Of a DNA stretch of 64,000 bases, positions 28,254-36,791 are shown piece by piece. Origin of the DNA: Corynebacterium crudilactis (GTDB lineage Bacteria; Actinomycetota; Actinomycetes; Mycobacteriales; Mycobacteriaceae). How positions within the stretch are numbered: the stretch's first letter is position 1; each line of letters opens with the position of its first letter. The stretch spans positions 2,493,358-2,557,357 of the forward strand of contig NZ_CP015622.1 in NCBI RefSeq assembly GCF_001643015.1, read 5' to 3'. The notes under the pieces were generated by a model that saw only the letters and a list, made by a program, of their open reading frames with translations, did no database searches and had not been told where the DNA came from. The position numbers and the translations under genes are program-made.

Positions 28254-29519
28254 TTAGATCGAGATACGACCCTCTAATGCAGCTAATGCGATATCGCTGC
28301 GGTAGTGGCTTCCCTCAAGTTCAATGTCTTTGATGGTGGAGTATGCGTTATCGCGAGCAGCTTCTAGAGTCTCGCCCACACCAATCACGTTGAGCACGCG
28401 ACCACCGGCAGAAATGAGTTCACCTTCTGTATTAAGCGCAGTACCAGCATGAAGCACGTTATCTGCATCAGCGTTGCGGATAACATCACCAGTACGAGGT
28501 GCTTCTGGGTAGTTATAAGAAGCCAACACAACGGTCAGAGCATAAGCATCTTCCCATTCCAAAGCTGGGTGCTCTGCCAAAGTTCCGGTGGCAACAGCAT
28601 TGAGCAGACCAGCAAGCGGAGTCTTGAGCAAAGCAAGAACCGCCTGAGTCTCTGGATCACCAAAGCGGCAGTTGAATTCCACCACTGCTGGGCCTTCTAC
28701 ACCCCATGCGATACCTGCGTACAGCAGGCCAGAGTAGGAGCAACCGCGCGCTACCATCTCGCGAGCAACTGGCACGCATACTTCATCAACGATGCGCTGC
28801 ACGCCATCTTCAGGCAACCAAGGCAACGGAGCATATGCACCCATACCACCGGTGTTTGGACCTTCATCGTTGTCCAAAGCGCGCTTATGATCTTGAGCTG
28901 GCAGAAGTGGAACCACAGTCTCGCCATCAACCAGGCAGAACAGAGATACTTCAGGGCCATCGAGGAAGGATTCCAAAAGGACAGGGTTGCCGCCTTCGAG
29001 AACAGCATCGACATGTGCACGAGCAGCAGCACGATCAGGGGTAACAACGACACCCTTTCCGGCAGCCAAGCCATCATCTTTAACAACCCAGTTAGGGCCA
29101 AAACGATCAATGGCAGCATCGATATCTTCAGAGCTTGCACCAGGGGTAATAGCTTCTGCATGTGCAGTACGCACACCCTGAGCCGCCATGACATCCTTAG
29201 CGAATGCCTTGGATCCCTCGATACGAGCAGCTTCTTTATTAGGTCCAAATACTGCGATGCCAGCCTCACGGAGAGCATCAGCAACACCTGCCACCAAAGG
29301 GATCTCTGGGCCAATAACGACCAGATCAGAGCCCAATTCTTGAGCTAGTGCTGTGACCTCTGCAGGATCATCAGCTTTGATCTCAGGATGAACAGTTGCG
29401 ATCGATCCAAGACCCGCGTTACCTGGGGCAACGTGTAGATCAGTAGTTGCAGGGTCAGTAGAAAGTCCACGGAGGAGGGCGTGCTCACGGGCGCCCGAGC
29501 CGATTACCAGAATGCGCAT
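28254..29519 (-). CDS. purD: Phosphoribosylamine-glycine ligase PurD
   Basis: Second step of purine synthesis (GAR formation), ATP-grasp family. The 421-residue protein starts at ATG 29519 ([16 protein letters not shown], the family's typical opening). [23 protein letters not shown] (ATP site) and [11 protein letters not shown] (metal ligands) are clear. The frame is open a further 120 bp upstream but carries no conserved sequence. Divergent from the HIT gene. Confidence 0.96.
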   Translation of the reverse strand: MRILVIGSGAREHALLRGLSTDPATTDLHVAPGNAGLGSIATVHPEIKADDPAEVTALAQELGSDLVVIGPEIPLVAGVADALREAGIAVFGPNKEAARIEGSKAFAKDVMAAQGVRTAHAEAITPGASSEDIDAAIDRFGPNWVVKDDGLAAGKGVVVTPDRAAARAHVDAVLEGGNPVLLESFLDGPEVSLFCLVDGETVVPLLPAQDHKRALDNDEGPNTGGMGAYAPLPWLPEDGVQRIVDEVCVPVAREMVARGCSYSGLLYAGIAWGVEGPAVVEFNCRFGDPETQAVLALLKTPLAGLLNAVATGTLAEHPALEWEDAYALTVVLASYNYPEAPRTGDVIRNADADNVLHAGTALNTEGELISAGGRVLNVIGVGETLEAARDNAYSTIKDIELEGSHYRSDIALAALEGRISI

Positions 29520-29696
29520 GGTTGCACAGTTTATCCTGCAAAACTTAATCCAAGCCATTCTGGGAGTTTTTGCGGTGAGGGTCGACGTCGAAAAGTGTTG
29601 TGGCCTGCGCGATCTCGCGCCCTTAAAATTACCGCCCAACCTGCATTATTCTTGTCAGCGCAAATTTTATGCAAGCTAGGGAGTAGGCTTAAACAC

Positions 29697-30107
29697 ATGG
29701 CTTCTGTATTCACGAAAATTATTAACGGCGAGCTTCCTGGCCGGTTTGTTTACCGCTCCGAAAATGTCGTAGCTTTTCTTTCCATAGAACCACTCACCTA
29801 TGGCCATACTTTGGTCGTTCCTGTTGCAGAAGTTGACCGCTGGACTGACCTCCCACAAACTATTTGGGTTGAGGTAAACGAAGCAGCACAGCTAATCGGA
29901 AACGCAATCCGTACAGCATTCTCATCACCTCGTTGCGGTTATATCATCGCTGGATTCGATGTCCCTCACACTCACATCCACCTCTTTCCTACTGATAAAA
30001 TGGCTGATTATGATTTTCGTAATGCCATGGCAGCCGATGCTACCGATCCAGCGGAAATGGATGCTGCAGCAGAGAAAATCCGTGAAGCTTTGGATGGCCT
30101 AGTTTAA
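29697..30107 (+). CDS. HIT family nucleotide-binding protein
   Basis: A 136-residue histidine-triad protein. The triad HTHIHLFP lies near residue 87, and the N-terminal SVFTKIINGELPGRFVYRSE is typical of HinT/PKCI-like hydrolases of nucleoside phosphoramidates or AMP-lysine. The third position is within HxHxH, so it is a Hint/Fhit-type protein, not GalT. ATG 29697 begins the conserved domain. A perfect bidirectional terminator separates it from converging phoS. Confidence 0.9.
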   Translation: MASVFTKIINGELPGRFVYRSENVVAFLSIEPLTYGHTLVVPVAEVDRWTDLPQTIWVEVNEAAQLIGNAIRTAFSSPRCGYIIAGFDVPHTHIHLFPTDKMADYDFRNAMAADATDPAEMDAAAEKIREALDGLV

Positions 30108-30118
30108 TTCTCAGCCTA

Positions 30119-30166
30119 AAAACCATGGTGACATAAGAAACCCAAGTTCTTATGTCACCATGGTTT
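30119..30166. terminator. Bidirectional terminator between the HIT gene and phoS
   Basis: Perfect 20-bp arms (AAACCATGGTGACATAAGAA and complement) around a 6-base loop, with T-rich flank TATTTTT on the plus strand. Confidence 0.9.
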
Positions 30167-30175
30167 ATTTTTAGG

Positions 30176-31621
30176 TTAAGCAGTCACCGGCAACGTGATG
30201 GTAAAGACTGTTCCTTCACCTTGCACGCTATCCACGGTGACTGTTCCGCCGTGGCCTTCGACCAAAGATTTGGTAATGGCCAGACCCAAACCTGATCCTC
30301 CAGACGCCCTTGAACGAGAGGAATCCGCACGGTAGAAACGTTCAAAGATATGCGCAGCATCTTCCGGCGACATTCCCACCCCGGTATCTGCAACGAGAAT
30401 CTTCACGTTTTCCTCATCAGCATTAATCTCAATACTGACTTCCGCTTCCGGACCGCCATGGTTGAGTCCATTAGCCACCAGATTTGTCAGCACCTGATGA
30501 AGCCGCGTTGGATCGCCTTCCACAACTGGAATGAATTCTGCCCGGTTGGACACATTCACTACACGATCCGGCCAGGCAGCCGCCATCGATCCGCGCACTG
30601 CTAAGGCAAGTTCCAGCACATCAACACGATGCTTTTCCATTTGTTGGCCTTCAGCACGCGTAAGCGACAGTAGATCTTCCACCAGCACGCTCATTCGCTG
30701 AGCTTCGCCACCAATCTTGGACATCACCCAGTTGGCGTCATCGGTAGCTCCTGAGGTGTACAGCTCAGTGAAACCCTTGACCGACGTCAATGGGGTACGC
30801 AGTTCATGAGAAGCATCGCCTACAAAGCGTCTCATCTGAGCTTCTTTTTGCTGAGCACTTAGAATTGACGCCTGGAGCTGTTCCAGCATCATGTTGAGAG
30901 CATTTGCCAACTGCCCCACCTCAGTGGTCATTGGCCACTGAGGAACACGTCGATCTAAATCACCACCCGCAATCCTCGAGGCAGTTTCTTCCACCTCACT
31001 CAGAGGTTTCAAAGATCGCCTGACCAGGAATAACGACGTGATCAAAATGGCAACAAGGATGAGAGCACCAATGATCATCTGCACCACAACAAGGCGATAC
31101 AGCAAATTAGTTTCCCGGCCCATGCTCTTACCAACCACAGTGATGATGTCGCCTTCTTTTTCTGCCATCACTCTCCACGGAGTAGTAAAGGTAGAGCCAT
31201 CAGCAGCATCAACAGTATGAGGGCCAGTCCCAATGGTGGTTTCAGCTAGATCAGGCGCTGATTGCGCATCATTAAAAATGATGCTGGATCCATCTGGAAA
31301 AACCTTGGCTACATAATAATCGCTGGGAGGGCCTTGGCGGACACCATCAAAATTAAACATCTCGACGTTCCGCGCCCACGTCCCCATCGAAGATTCCAGC
31401 TCTTGATCCATACGCGTATAGGAAACTTCACGCATGAGGCTTGACACTGCAACCGCGTTCACCAGCAAACCTAGACCTGCAATTCCCACCACGATCAAAA
31501 TGATGCGCGTACGCAGTGGAACTGTTCGACCATAAGCACGAAGGGGTCTAATTTCCGGTTCTTTTTCTACGCCAACTTCTTGTGGTTTTTCATCAAGCGC
31601 AGCGACATAAGGGTTTTCCAT
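30176..31621 (-). CDS. phoS: Phosphate-starvation sensor histidine kinase PhoS
   Basis: Membrane sensor kinase of the PhoRS system. The 481-residue protein has transmembrane segments at about residues 38-62 and 172-198 with an extracytoplasmic sensor between them. Then come a HAMP domain, a HisKA domain with the phospho-His in DASHELRTPLTSV, and an HATPase domain (VANGLNHGG N-box, DTGVGM G1, GGSGLGLAI G2). The domain layout also matches mycobacterial MprB/TcrY kinases. Location near pst and gene order relative to phoR support PhoS. It starts 9 bp after phoR. Confidence 0.88.
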   Translation of the reverse strand: MENPYVAALDEKPQEVGVEKEPEIRPLRAYGRTVPLRTRIILIVVGIAGLGLLVNAVAVSSLMREVSYTRMDQELESSMGTWARNVEMFNFDGVRQGPPSDYYVAKVFPDGSSIIFNDAQSAPDLAETTIGTGPHTVDAADGSTFTTPWRVMAEKEGDIITVVGKSMGRETNLLYRLVVVQMIIGALILVAILITSLFLVRRSLKPLSEVEETASRIAGGDLDRRVPQWPMTTEVGQLANALNMMLEQLQASILSAQQKEAQMRRFVGDASHELRTPLTSVKGFTELYTSGATDDANWVMSKIGGEAQRMSVLVEDLLSLTRAEGQQMEKHRVDVLELALAVRGSMAAAWPDRVVNVSNRAEFIPVVEGDPTRLHQVLTNLVANGLNHGGPEAEVSIEINADEENVKILVADTGVGMSPEDAAHIFERFYRADSSRSRASGGSGLGLAITKSLVEGHGGTVTVDSVQGEGTVFTITLPVTA

Positions 31622-31630
31622 AAGGAATTT

Positions 31631-32341
31631 TTAATTACGTGGAGTGCGCAGCACGTATCCAACACCACGAACAGTTTGGATCAGCTGTGGATCTTGGGTA
31701 TCCACCTTGCGGCGAAGGTAGGAAATATAGGATTCCACCACGTTGCCATCGCCGCCGAAGTCATAGTGCCACACATTGTCCAGGATTTTTGCCTTGGACA
31801 ACACAACTTCCGCGTTCAGCATTAGGTAGCGCAAGAGGTTAAATTCGGTTGGGGAAAGATCAACCAATTCCCCTGCCTTAGTAACTTCATGGGTTTCATC
31901 ATTAAGAGTAAGGTCCGCGTACTGCAGCGATGTCGAAGTATCCTCTTCGACGGTGCCACCACGACGCAAAATAACACGCAGACGAGTGATTACTTCCTCC
32001 AAGGAGAAAGGCTTAGTCACATAATCATCAGCACCAATGGTCAGGCCATGGATGCGGTGTTCCACAGCGTCCTTTGCAGTTAGGTAAAGGACTGGGCTGT
32101 CCAAACCTTCGCCACGCAGCTTGGTCAGCAGCTCAAAGCCATCCATTCCTGGCATCATGACATCAAGGATGTAGGCATCTGGACGGAACTCGCGGGCAAT
32201 CTTCAGTGCCTCATTGCCATCATTGGCAGTCATCACAGAAAAGCCTTGGAACTTAAGACTCACAGTGAGCAGCTCTACGATATTTGGCTCATCATCAACA
32301 ACGAGGACGCGGATTTGTCCATCAGTCTGGTTGTCCATCAT
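31631..32341 (-). CDS. phoR: Phosphate-starvation response regulator PhoR
   Basis: OmpR-type DNA-binding response regulator, 236 residues. The receiver domain has the acidic pair VVDDEPN, the phospho-acceptor Asp in AYILDVMMPGMDGFEL, and the Lys in DDYVTKPFSLEE. The winged-helix output domain ends RRKVDTQDPQLIQTVRGVGYVLR. In C. glutamicum PhoR activates pst, nucH, its own operon and other phosphate-starvation genes. First gene of phoR-phoS; ATG 32341 or 32338. GTTCA repeats at 32381-32395 in its upstream region are a possible own binding site. Confidence 0.9.
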   Translation of the reverse strand: MMDNQTDGQIRVLVVDDEPNIVELLTVSLKFQGFSVMTANDGNEALKIAREFRPDAYILDVMMPGMDGFELLTKLRGEGLDSPVLYLTAKDAVEHRIHGLTIGADDYVTKPFSLEEVITRLRVILRRGGTVEEDTSTSLQYADLTLNDETHEVTKAGELVDLSPTEFNLLRYLMLNAEVVLSKAKILDNVWHYDFGGDGNVVESYISYLRRKVDTQDPQLIQTVRGVGYVLRTPRN

Positions 32342-32447
32342 TCATCTCTTTCATTGGGGGAATGCTTAACTTCCAACCAGTGAACACCTTTGAACTTCAG
32401 CACCGCTGACTACTAACTGTGAATGTACTGAGAGAGTTCGTAAGGGT

Positions 32448-33206
32448 TTATTCCCACTCAACATTTTCCAAATCAATACCTTCTAGCTGTGCCAATGCTT
32501 CAATGAGAGTTAAAAGGTAAGAAGCTTTCCCCTGGTAAGTTGCATTAAAACGCTCATCTTCAACGTACATCCGCGCCAAGATCACCTGCTTGTTCGGGCT
32601 CACCGAATACCACTGACTGATGCTTGCACGGTGCTCGAGCGCAAGCTTGTTGCCCTCTTCAGAGCCGGGCGCAACACCGCGCTGGGAGGCGTCGATAAGC
32701 TTCTCGACGAATCCCTCATGCTTATCTTTTGCCTCCTGAAAATCCTCCGCCGTCATCTGCGCCTGAACTTTTTGGGATTCCGCCCACTCCGGAGTATCAC
32801 CCCAACGTTCAAAAGCTTCTTCCTGATACTTAGGCAAATCCTCACCAAAGATCTCAAATTTCTCGTTCACGCCAACCTCATCCTTTCCAAGGATTTCATC
32901 CACTGCCCGGACCATCCGATGCAGTTGACCGATCTGTTCCACCAAAAGCTCCCGCTGGCGCTGCAAATGCTGCGCAGCCGAAGCAGGCCGTTCCAGTACC
33001 TCCGCGATATCCTTCAACGGAATTCCCGCAGCCCGATACAGCAGAATCTGCAAAGCACGCTCAAGATCCGCCTCTGTGTAAAGGCGATAATCCGTTGTGG
33101 TGCGCCAGCTCGGCTGAAGCAACCCAATGCTGTCCCAATGCCGCAACGTGCGGGTGGTAACACCAAGTAGTTCAGCTGTCTCGCCGATGGTTCGATCATC
33201 TGTCAT
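32448..33206 (-). CDS. MerR family regulator with TipAS ligand-binding domain
   Basis: A 252-residue regulator. The N-terminal MerR helix-turn-helix (TIGETAELLGVTTRTLRHWDSIGL) is followed by a coiled-coil dimerisation segment (about 75-105) and a C-terminal TipAS-type domain (about 115-250), which in Streptomyces TipAL binds thiopeptide antibiotics. The ligand here is unknown. It lies 106 bp upstream of phoR on the same strand and 51 bp downstream of the D-amino-acid lyase-like gene, but probably forms its own unit. Confidence 0.85.
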   Translation of the reverse strand: MTDDRTIGETAELLGVTTRTLRHWDSIGLLQPSWRTTTDYRLYTEADLERALQILLYRAAGIPLKDIAEVLERPASAAQHLQRQRELLVEQIGQLHRMVRAVDEILGKDEVGVNEKFEIFGEDLPKYQEEAFERWGDTPEWAESQKVQAQMTAEDFQEAKDKHEGFVEKLIDASQRGVAPGSEEGNKLALEHRASISQWYSVSPNKQVILARMYVEDERFNATYQGKASYLLTLIEALAQLEGIDLENVEWE

Positions 33207-33257
33207 AGCTATGAGTTAAATCCTTGACGTCGCGTAAAGGTCAAGCGGTTAGTCGGG

Positions 33258-34289
33258 CTAAGAGTTTTTCCCACGTGCTGCCACTGACCAAATTTCTAGC
33301 TTTTCAGCAGAGTTTTGAACGTAAACCTCATCCACCAAGTTGATCACATTGCATGCATGGTTGGGCACCACCTTTATTTGCTCACCTACCTGAGGAAGTT
33401 CAATATCCGCAGGCCAAAAAATAGTTGCGTGATGTTCCGACAACGCCGAAATTCGAGCATTCGGCTGCCCCAACACAAAACCATGGCCCTCTATCCAAGC
33501 AGGCTTATCCGTGCTGAGAATCTTCGATCCCGCATCTAAAATAATGCGACGATCTGCCACATTTCGGCTAATAACCGTAGACAGAACCATCATAGAAACC
33601 TGCTCTTCACCACAAGCACCCGAGGCAACTTGCTGAGCATCATTAAACACATAAACCCCTGGACGAATCTCATCGAGTGCATCTGTAAACTGCGCTGATG
33701 GCGAGGAACCTCCAGAGGTTAAACCCCCACCCAAACGCTCAACACTACTGGTCAAAGTATGTAATTCATCTTCGGCCGCAGCCTCACCATTTCCTGGACC
33801 ATAAGAATGCCCCGGGAAAGTAAACACCCCCACGTACCGCTCCCCCAGCACATCGCGGATCTCTGCCAACACCTCGTCGTCTGGAGAAATGCCACTACGG
33901 TGGTGCCCCGAATCAACCTCAATCAGCGCCTTGACATCTTCCCTCAGGTTTACCACTGCACGAGCCATCTCAAGCGAATCCACCCCAATGGAAACCTTCC
34001 CAGGCAACGCATTAAGACGCTCTACTGCACGCTCCGAAAGATACAGCGGATACGCAATGAAAATGTCTTGGAAACCAGCCTCGCTAAACACCTCCGACTC
34101 ACCAATAGTCGCGCATGTAATTCCACGAGCACCAGCATCAACCTGTATCTGCGCAATCTCAGGAATCTTATGAGTCTTTACATGCGGACGCAGGGCAATC
34201 CCATGGGCTGCGGCGTGAGCTGCCATCTGCACAATATTGGTGGCTAAACGTTCACGGTCAATAAGAACCGCAGGTGTATCAATCATCAT
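33258..34289 (-). CDS. D-threonine aldolase / D-serine dehydratase-like PLP enzyme
   Basis: A 343-residue member of the alanine-racemase-N fold group. The PLP lysine lies in LRPHVKTHKIPEIA near residue 40. The C-terminal metal site of the family is visible as His and Cys in VPNHACNVINL. Such enzymes cleave D-3-hydroxy amino acids to glycine and aldehyde, or deaminate D-serine. Substrate is not decided. Start ATG 34289 or 34286. It is followed closely by the TipA-type regulator; the 5' side faces the large palindromic element. Confidence 0.85.
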   Translation of the reverse strand: MMIDTPAVLIDRERLATNIVQMAAHAAAHGIALRPHVKTHKIPEIAQIQVDAGARGITCATIGESEVFSEAGFQDIFIAYPLYLSERAVERLNALPGKVSIGVDSLEMARAVVNLREDVKALIEVDSGHHRSGISPDDEVLAEIRDVLGERYVGVFTFPGHSYGPGNGEAAAEDELHTLTSSVERLGGGLTSGGSSPSAQFTDALDEIRPGVYVFNDAQQVASGACGEEQVSMMVLSTVISRNVADRRIILDAGSKILSTDKPAWIEGHGFVLGQPNARISALSEHHATIFWPADIELPQVGEQIKVVPNHACNVINLVDEVYVQNSAEKLEIWSVAARGKNS

Positions 34290-34460
34290 GAGTTAGGGAT
34301 GTTCCTTAGTTAGTGGTGGTTTGTTGTTTCCGATTGCCACCGATACTAATGGGACATTGCCTAAGCCTGGATTGAGATTGTCCCTATTTCAAGAGCTTTA
34401 GGTTTTGAGACTCTCGATTTGGGTTCTGGTGTTCTGTGGATTTTGTGGGTTTTGTGGGTT

Positions 34461-34604
34461 TCCTAAAGTTCGACTTCACGGGAGCGACTTCCCATACTCA
34501 ACTTCCCATCTTCGACTTCAGTAGGTTTTTCCAAATTTTCCTAGTGAAGTCGCTGTTGAGAAGTCGTTGTTAAGAAGTCGCTCCCGTGAAGTCGAACTTT
34601 AGGA
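34461..34604. repeat. 144-bp near-perfect palindromic element
   Basis: The outer 31-bp arms (34461-34491 and 34574-34604) are exactly complementary. An inner arm pair CGACTTCAGTAGG / CCTAGTGAAGTCG matches at all but one base. The core heptamer GAAGTCG or its complement CGACTTC recurs at least seven times within the element. The whole can fold into one long hairpin with no protein-coding content. Confidence 0.85.
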
Positions 34605-34679
34605 CTCTGTAATCTTTCCGGCGCGCTCCTTGAACTTCGAGATCACGTTACCGAGTTCTTAACTACAATTTCGCATCCT

Positions 34680-34719
34680 CGAGATCAGTCCTTTTTGGCC
34701 CAGTATCCGACTGATCTCG
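34680..34719. repeat. Inverted repeat upstream of cgmA
   Basis: Perfect 11-bp arms CGAGATCAGTC (34680-34690) and GACTGATCTCG (34709-34719) around an 18-base spacer containing CTTTTT. It may be an attenuator-like hairpin or an operator. Confidence 0.6.
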
Positions 34720-34727
34720 AACCTTGA

Positions 34728-34753
34728 AACTATACCGACCATTCGTTACAGTT
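34728..34753 (+). promoter_or_regulatory. Candidate CgmR operator
   Basis: Imperfect palindrome with matching half-sites AACTnTAnCGA and TCGnTAnAGTT, ending 7 bp before the cgmA start. Its position and symmetry suit a TetR repressor dimer, and from memory the C. glutamicum CgmR operator lies here. Confidence 0.6.
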
Positions 34754-34760
34754 ATGTTTT

Positions 34761-36245
34761 ATGATCTCAGCTACACCAAGCTCCCAAGCACCTACCAAAA
34801 CCCAACGGTGGGCATTCCTTGCAGTAATCAGTGGCGGACTTTTTCTGATCGGTGTGGATAACTCCATCTTGTACACCGCGCTCCCTGTGTTGCGTGAACA
34901 GCTCCAGGCAACTGAGACCCAAGCACTGTGGATTATCAATGCTTATCCGCTGCTCATGGCAGGTCTTCTCTTGGGCACTGGCACGTTGGGGGATAAAATC
35001 GGCCACCGGCTGATGTTCCTTATAGGTTTGAGTGTTTTCGGACTTGCTTCACTTGGAGCAGCTTTCTCTCCTACTGCGTGGGCATTGGTAGCTGCTAGGG
35101 CTTTCCTTGGTGTGGGTGCTGCAACAATGATGCCCGCTACATTAGCGTTGATTCGCATTACTTTTGATGATGAGCGGGAACGTAACACGGCAATCGGTAT
35201 TTGGGGTTCTGTGGCAATTGTTGGCGCTGCGGCGGGACCAATTATTGGTGGTGTGTTGTTGGAGTTTTTCTGGTGGGGTTCTGTCTTCCTCATCAATGTT
35301 CCGGTTGCAGTCATTGCACTGGTTGCAACGATCATCGTGGCACCAGTCAATATGCCAAATCGTGCTAAGCACTGGGATTTCTTGTCGTCGTTTTATGCGC
35401 TGCTTACGTTGTCCGGCTTGATCATCATGATCAAAGAAGCAGTCTCCCCGGCGCGCCAACTATCACTGCTCATAGTCGCCACTCTCCTACTAGTTATCGG
35501 CGCGGTGCTGTTTAGTTATCGTCAGAAGAAGATCGAGGAACCCCTCCTAGATATGTCATTGTTCCGCAATCGTCTTTTCTTGGGAGGTGTGGTTGCTGCT
35601 GGTCTAGCTATGTTTACGATATCTGGGTTGGAGATGACTACGTCTCAGCGTTTTCAGTTGTCGGGAGGGTTCACGCCGCTTGAGGCTGGTTTGTTGATGA
35701 TTCCCGCAGCATTGGGCAGTTTCCCCATGTCTATTATTGGTGGCGCTAATTTGCATCGTTGGGGTTTTAGGCCGTTGATCAGTGGCGGTTTCTTGGCCAC
35801 TGCAATCGGCATCGCGTTGTGTATTTGGGGTGCCACGCATAGTGATGGCCTGCCGTTTTTCATCGCCGGTTTATTCCTGATAGGTGCGGGTGCAGGATCG
35901 GTGATGTCGGTGTCTTCCACTGCGATCATTGGTTCCGCGCCGATTCGCAAAGCCGGCATGGCGTCTTCTATTGAGGAGGTGTCCTATGAGTTTGGCACAC
36001 TGTTGTCTGTGGCTATTTTGGGCAGCCTCTTCCCGCTGTTCTATTCGCTGCATGCTCCAGTGGAGGTTGCAGATAATTTCTCGGCCGGCGTTCACCATGC
36101 AATTTTTGGCGATGCTGCCCGCGCCGCTTTGGATACCGCATATATCAACGTATTAATCATTGCCTTAATATGCGCAGTAGCAGCCGTGTTTATTACTGGC
36201 TATTTATTCCGCGGCAATCCGAAAGGGGCCAACAATGCGCACTAG
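34761..36245 (+). CDS. cgmA: MFS exporter CgmA (DHA2 type, cadaverine/multidrug)
   Basis: A 494-residue, 14-helix drug:H+ antiporter of the major facilitator superfamily in the cytoplasmic membrane. The DHA2 motif GTLGDKIGHRLMFLIGL (motif A, about residue 75) is clear. The C. glutamicum protein at this spot exports cadaverine and putrescine and confers drug resistance. The gene overlaps the next, a TetR regulator, by 11 bp, the same arrangement as cgmA-cgmR. A palindromic operator precedes it. Confidence 0.88.
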   Translation: MISATPSSQAPTKTQRWAFLAVISGGLFLIGVDNSILYTALPVLREQLQATETQALWIINAYPLLMAGLLLGTGTLGDKIGHRLMFLIGLSVFGLASLGAAFSPTAWALVAARAFLGVGAATMMPATLALIRITFDDERERNTAIGIWGSVAIVGAAAGPIIGGVLLEFFWWGSVFLINVPVAVIALVATIIVAPVNMPNRAKHWDFLSSFYALLTLSGLIIMIKEAVSPARQLSLLIVATLLLVIGAVLFSYRQKKIEEPLLDMSLFRNRLFLGGVVAAGLAMFTISGLEMTTSQRFQLSGGFTPLEAGLLMIPAALGSFPMSIIGGANLHRWGFRPLISGGFLATAIGIALCIWGATHSDGLPFFIAGLFLIGAGAGSVMSVSSTAIIGSAPIRKAGMASSIEEVSYEFGTLLSVAILGSLFPLFYSLHAPVEVADNFSAGVHHAIFGDAARAALDTAYINVLIIALICAVAAVFITGYLFRGNPKGANNAH

Positions 36246-36768
36246 TAAAAAAGAACTGATCCTGCGCACTGCGATCAGCTATATCGGCGAACACAGCCTC
36301 GAAGCATTGAGTTACGACACGCTCGCAGAAGCTACTGGTTTGTCTAAATCTGGTCTGATTTATCATTTCCCCAGCCGCCATGCGCTGCTTTTAGGCATGC
36401 ATGAATTGCTTGCCGACGACTGGGACCAGCAATTGCGTGCCATCGCCCGCGACCCAGAGGATCCACTTGAGCGACTGCGCGCCGTCGTGGTTACGCTCAC
36501 CGAAAACGTATCGCGTCCCGAGCTGCTTTTGCTTATCGACGCCCCCTCCCACCCCGATTTCCTCCATGCCTGGCGCACCGTAAATCACAAATGGATTCCC
36601 GATACCGAGGATCTAGAAAATAATGCTCACAAACAAGCTGTCTATTTAGTTCAACTGGCTGCCGATGGGCTTTTTGTCCACGACTACATTCACGATGATG
36701 TGCTGAGCGCTCCCCAACGCCAAGCCATGCTGAAAACAATTCTCCAGCTGATACCCAACCAAGAATAG
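36235..36768 (+). CDS. cgmR: TetR family repressor CgmR
   Basis: A 177-residue regulator. The N-terminal TetR helix-turn-helix spans TAISYIGEHSLEALSYDTLAEATGLSKSGLIYHFPSRHALL. The C-terminal ligand domain contains EDLENNAHKQAVYLVQLAADGLFVHDY, recognisable from C. glutamicum CgmR, which senses cationic compounds and represses cgmA. ATG 36235 overlaps the end of cgmA. Confidence 0.88.
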   Translation: MRTSKKELILRTAISYIGEHSLEALSYDTLAEATGLSKSGLIYHFPSRHALLLGMHELLADDWDQQLRAIARDPEDPLERLRAVVVTLTENVSRPELLLLIDAPSHPDFLHAWRTVNHKWIPDTEDLENNAHKQAVYLVQLAADGLFVHDYIHDDVLSAPQRQAMLKTILQLIPNQE

Positions 36769-36791
36769 GTTTCTGCTTTAAAGTCTTGAAC

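Larger units (their letters stand above)
34290..34760. other. 471-bp regulatory and palindrome-rich stretch before cgmA
   Basis: No gene. It holds the promoter of the D-amino-acid enzyme, a short GTTTTGTGGGT repeat (about 34439-34460), a 144-bp giant palindrome (34461-34604), a second inverted repeat (34680-34719) and the candidate CgmR operator. Confidence 0.6.
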
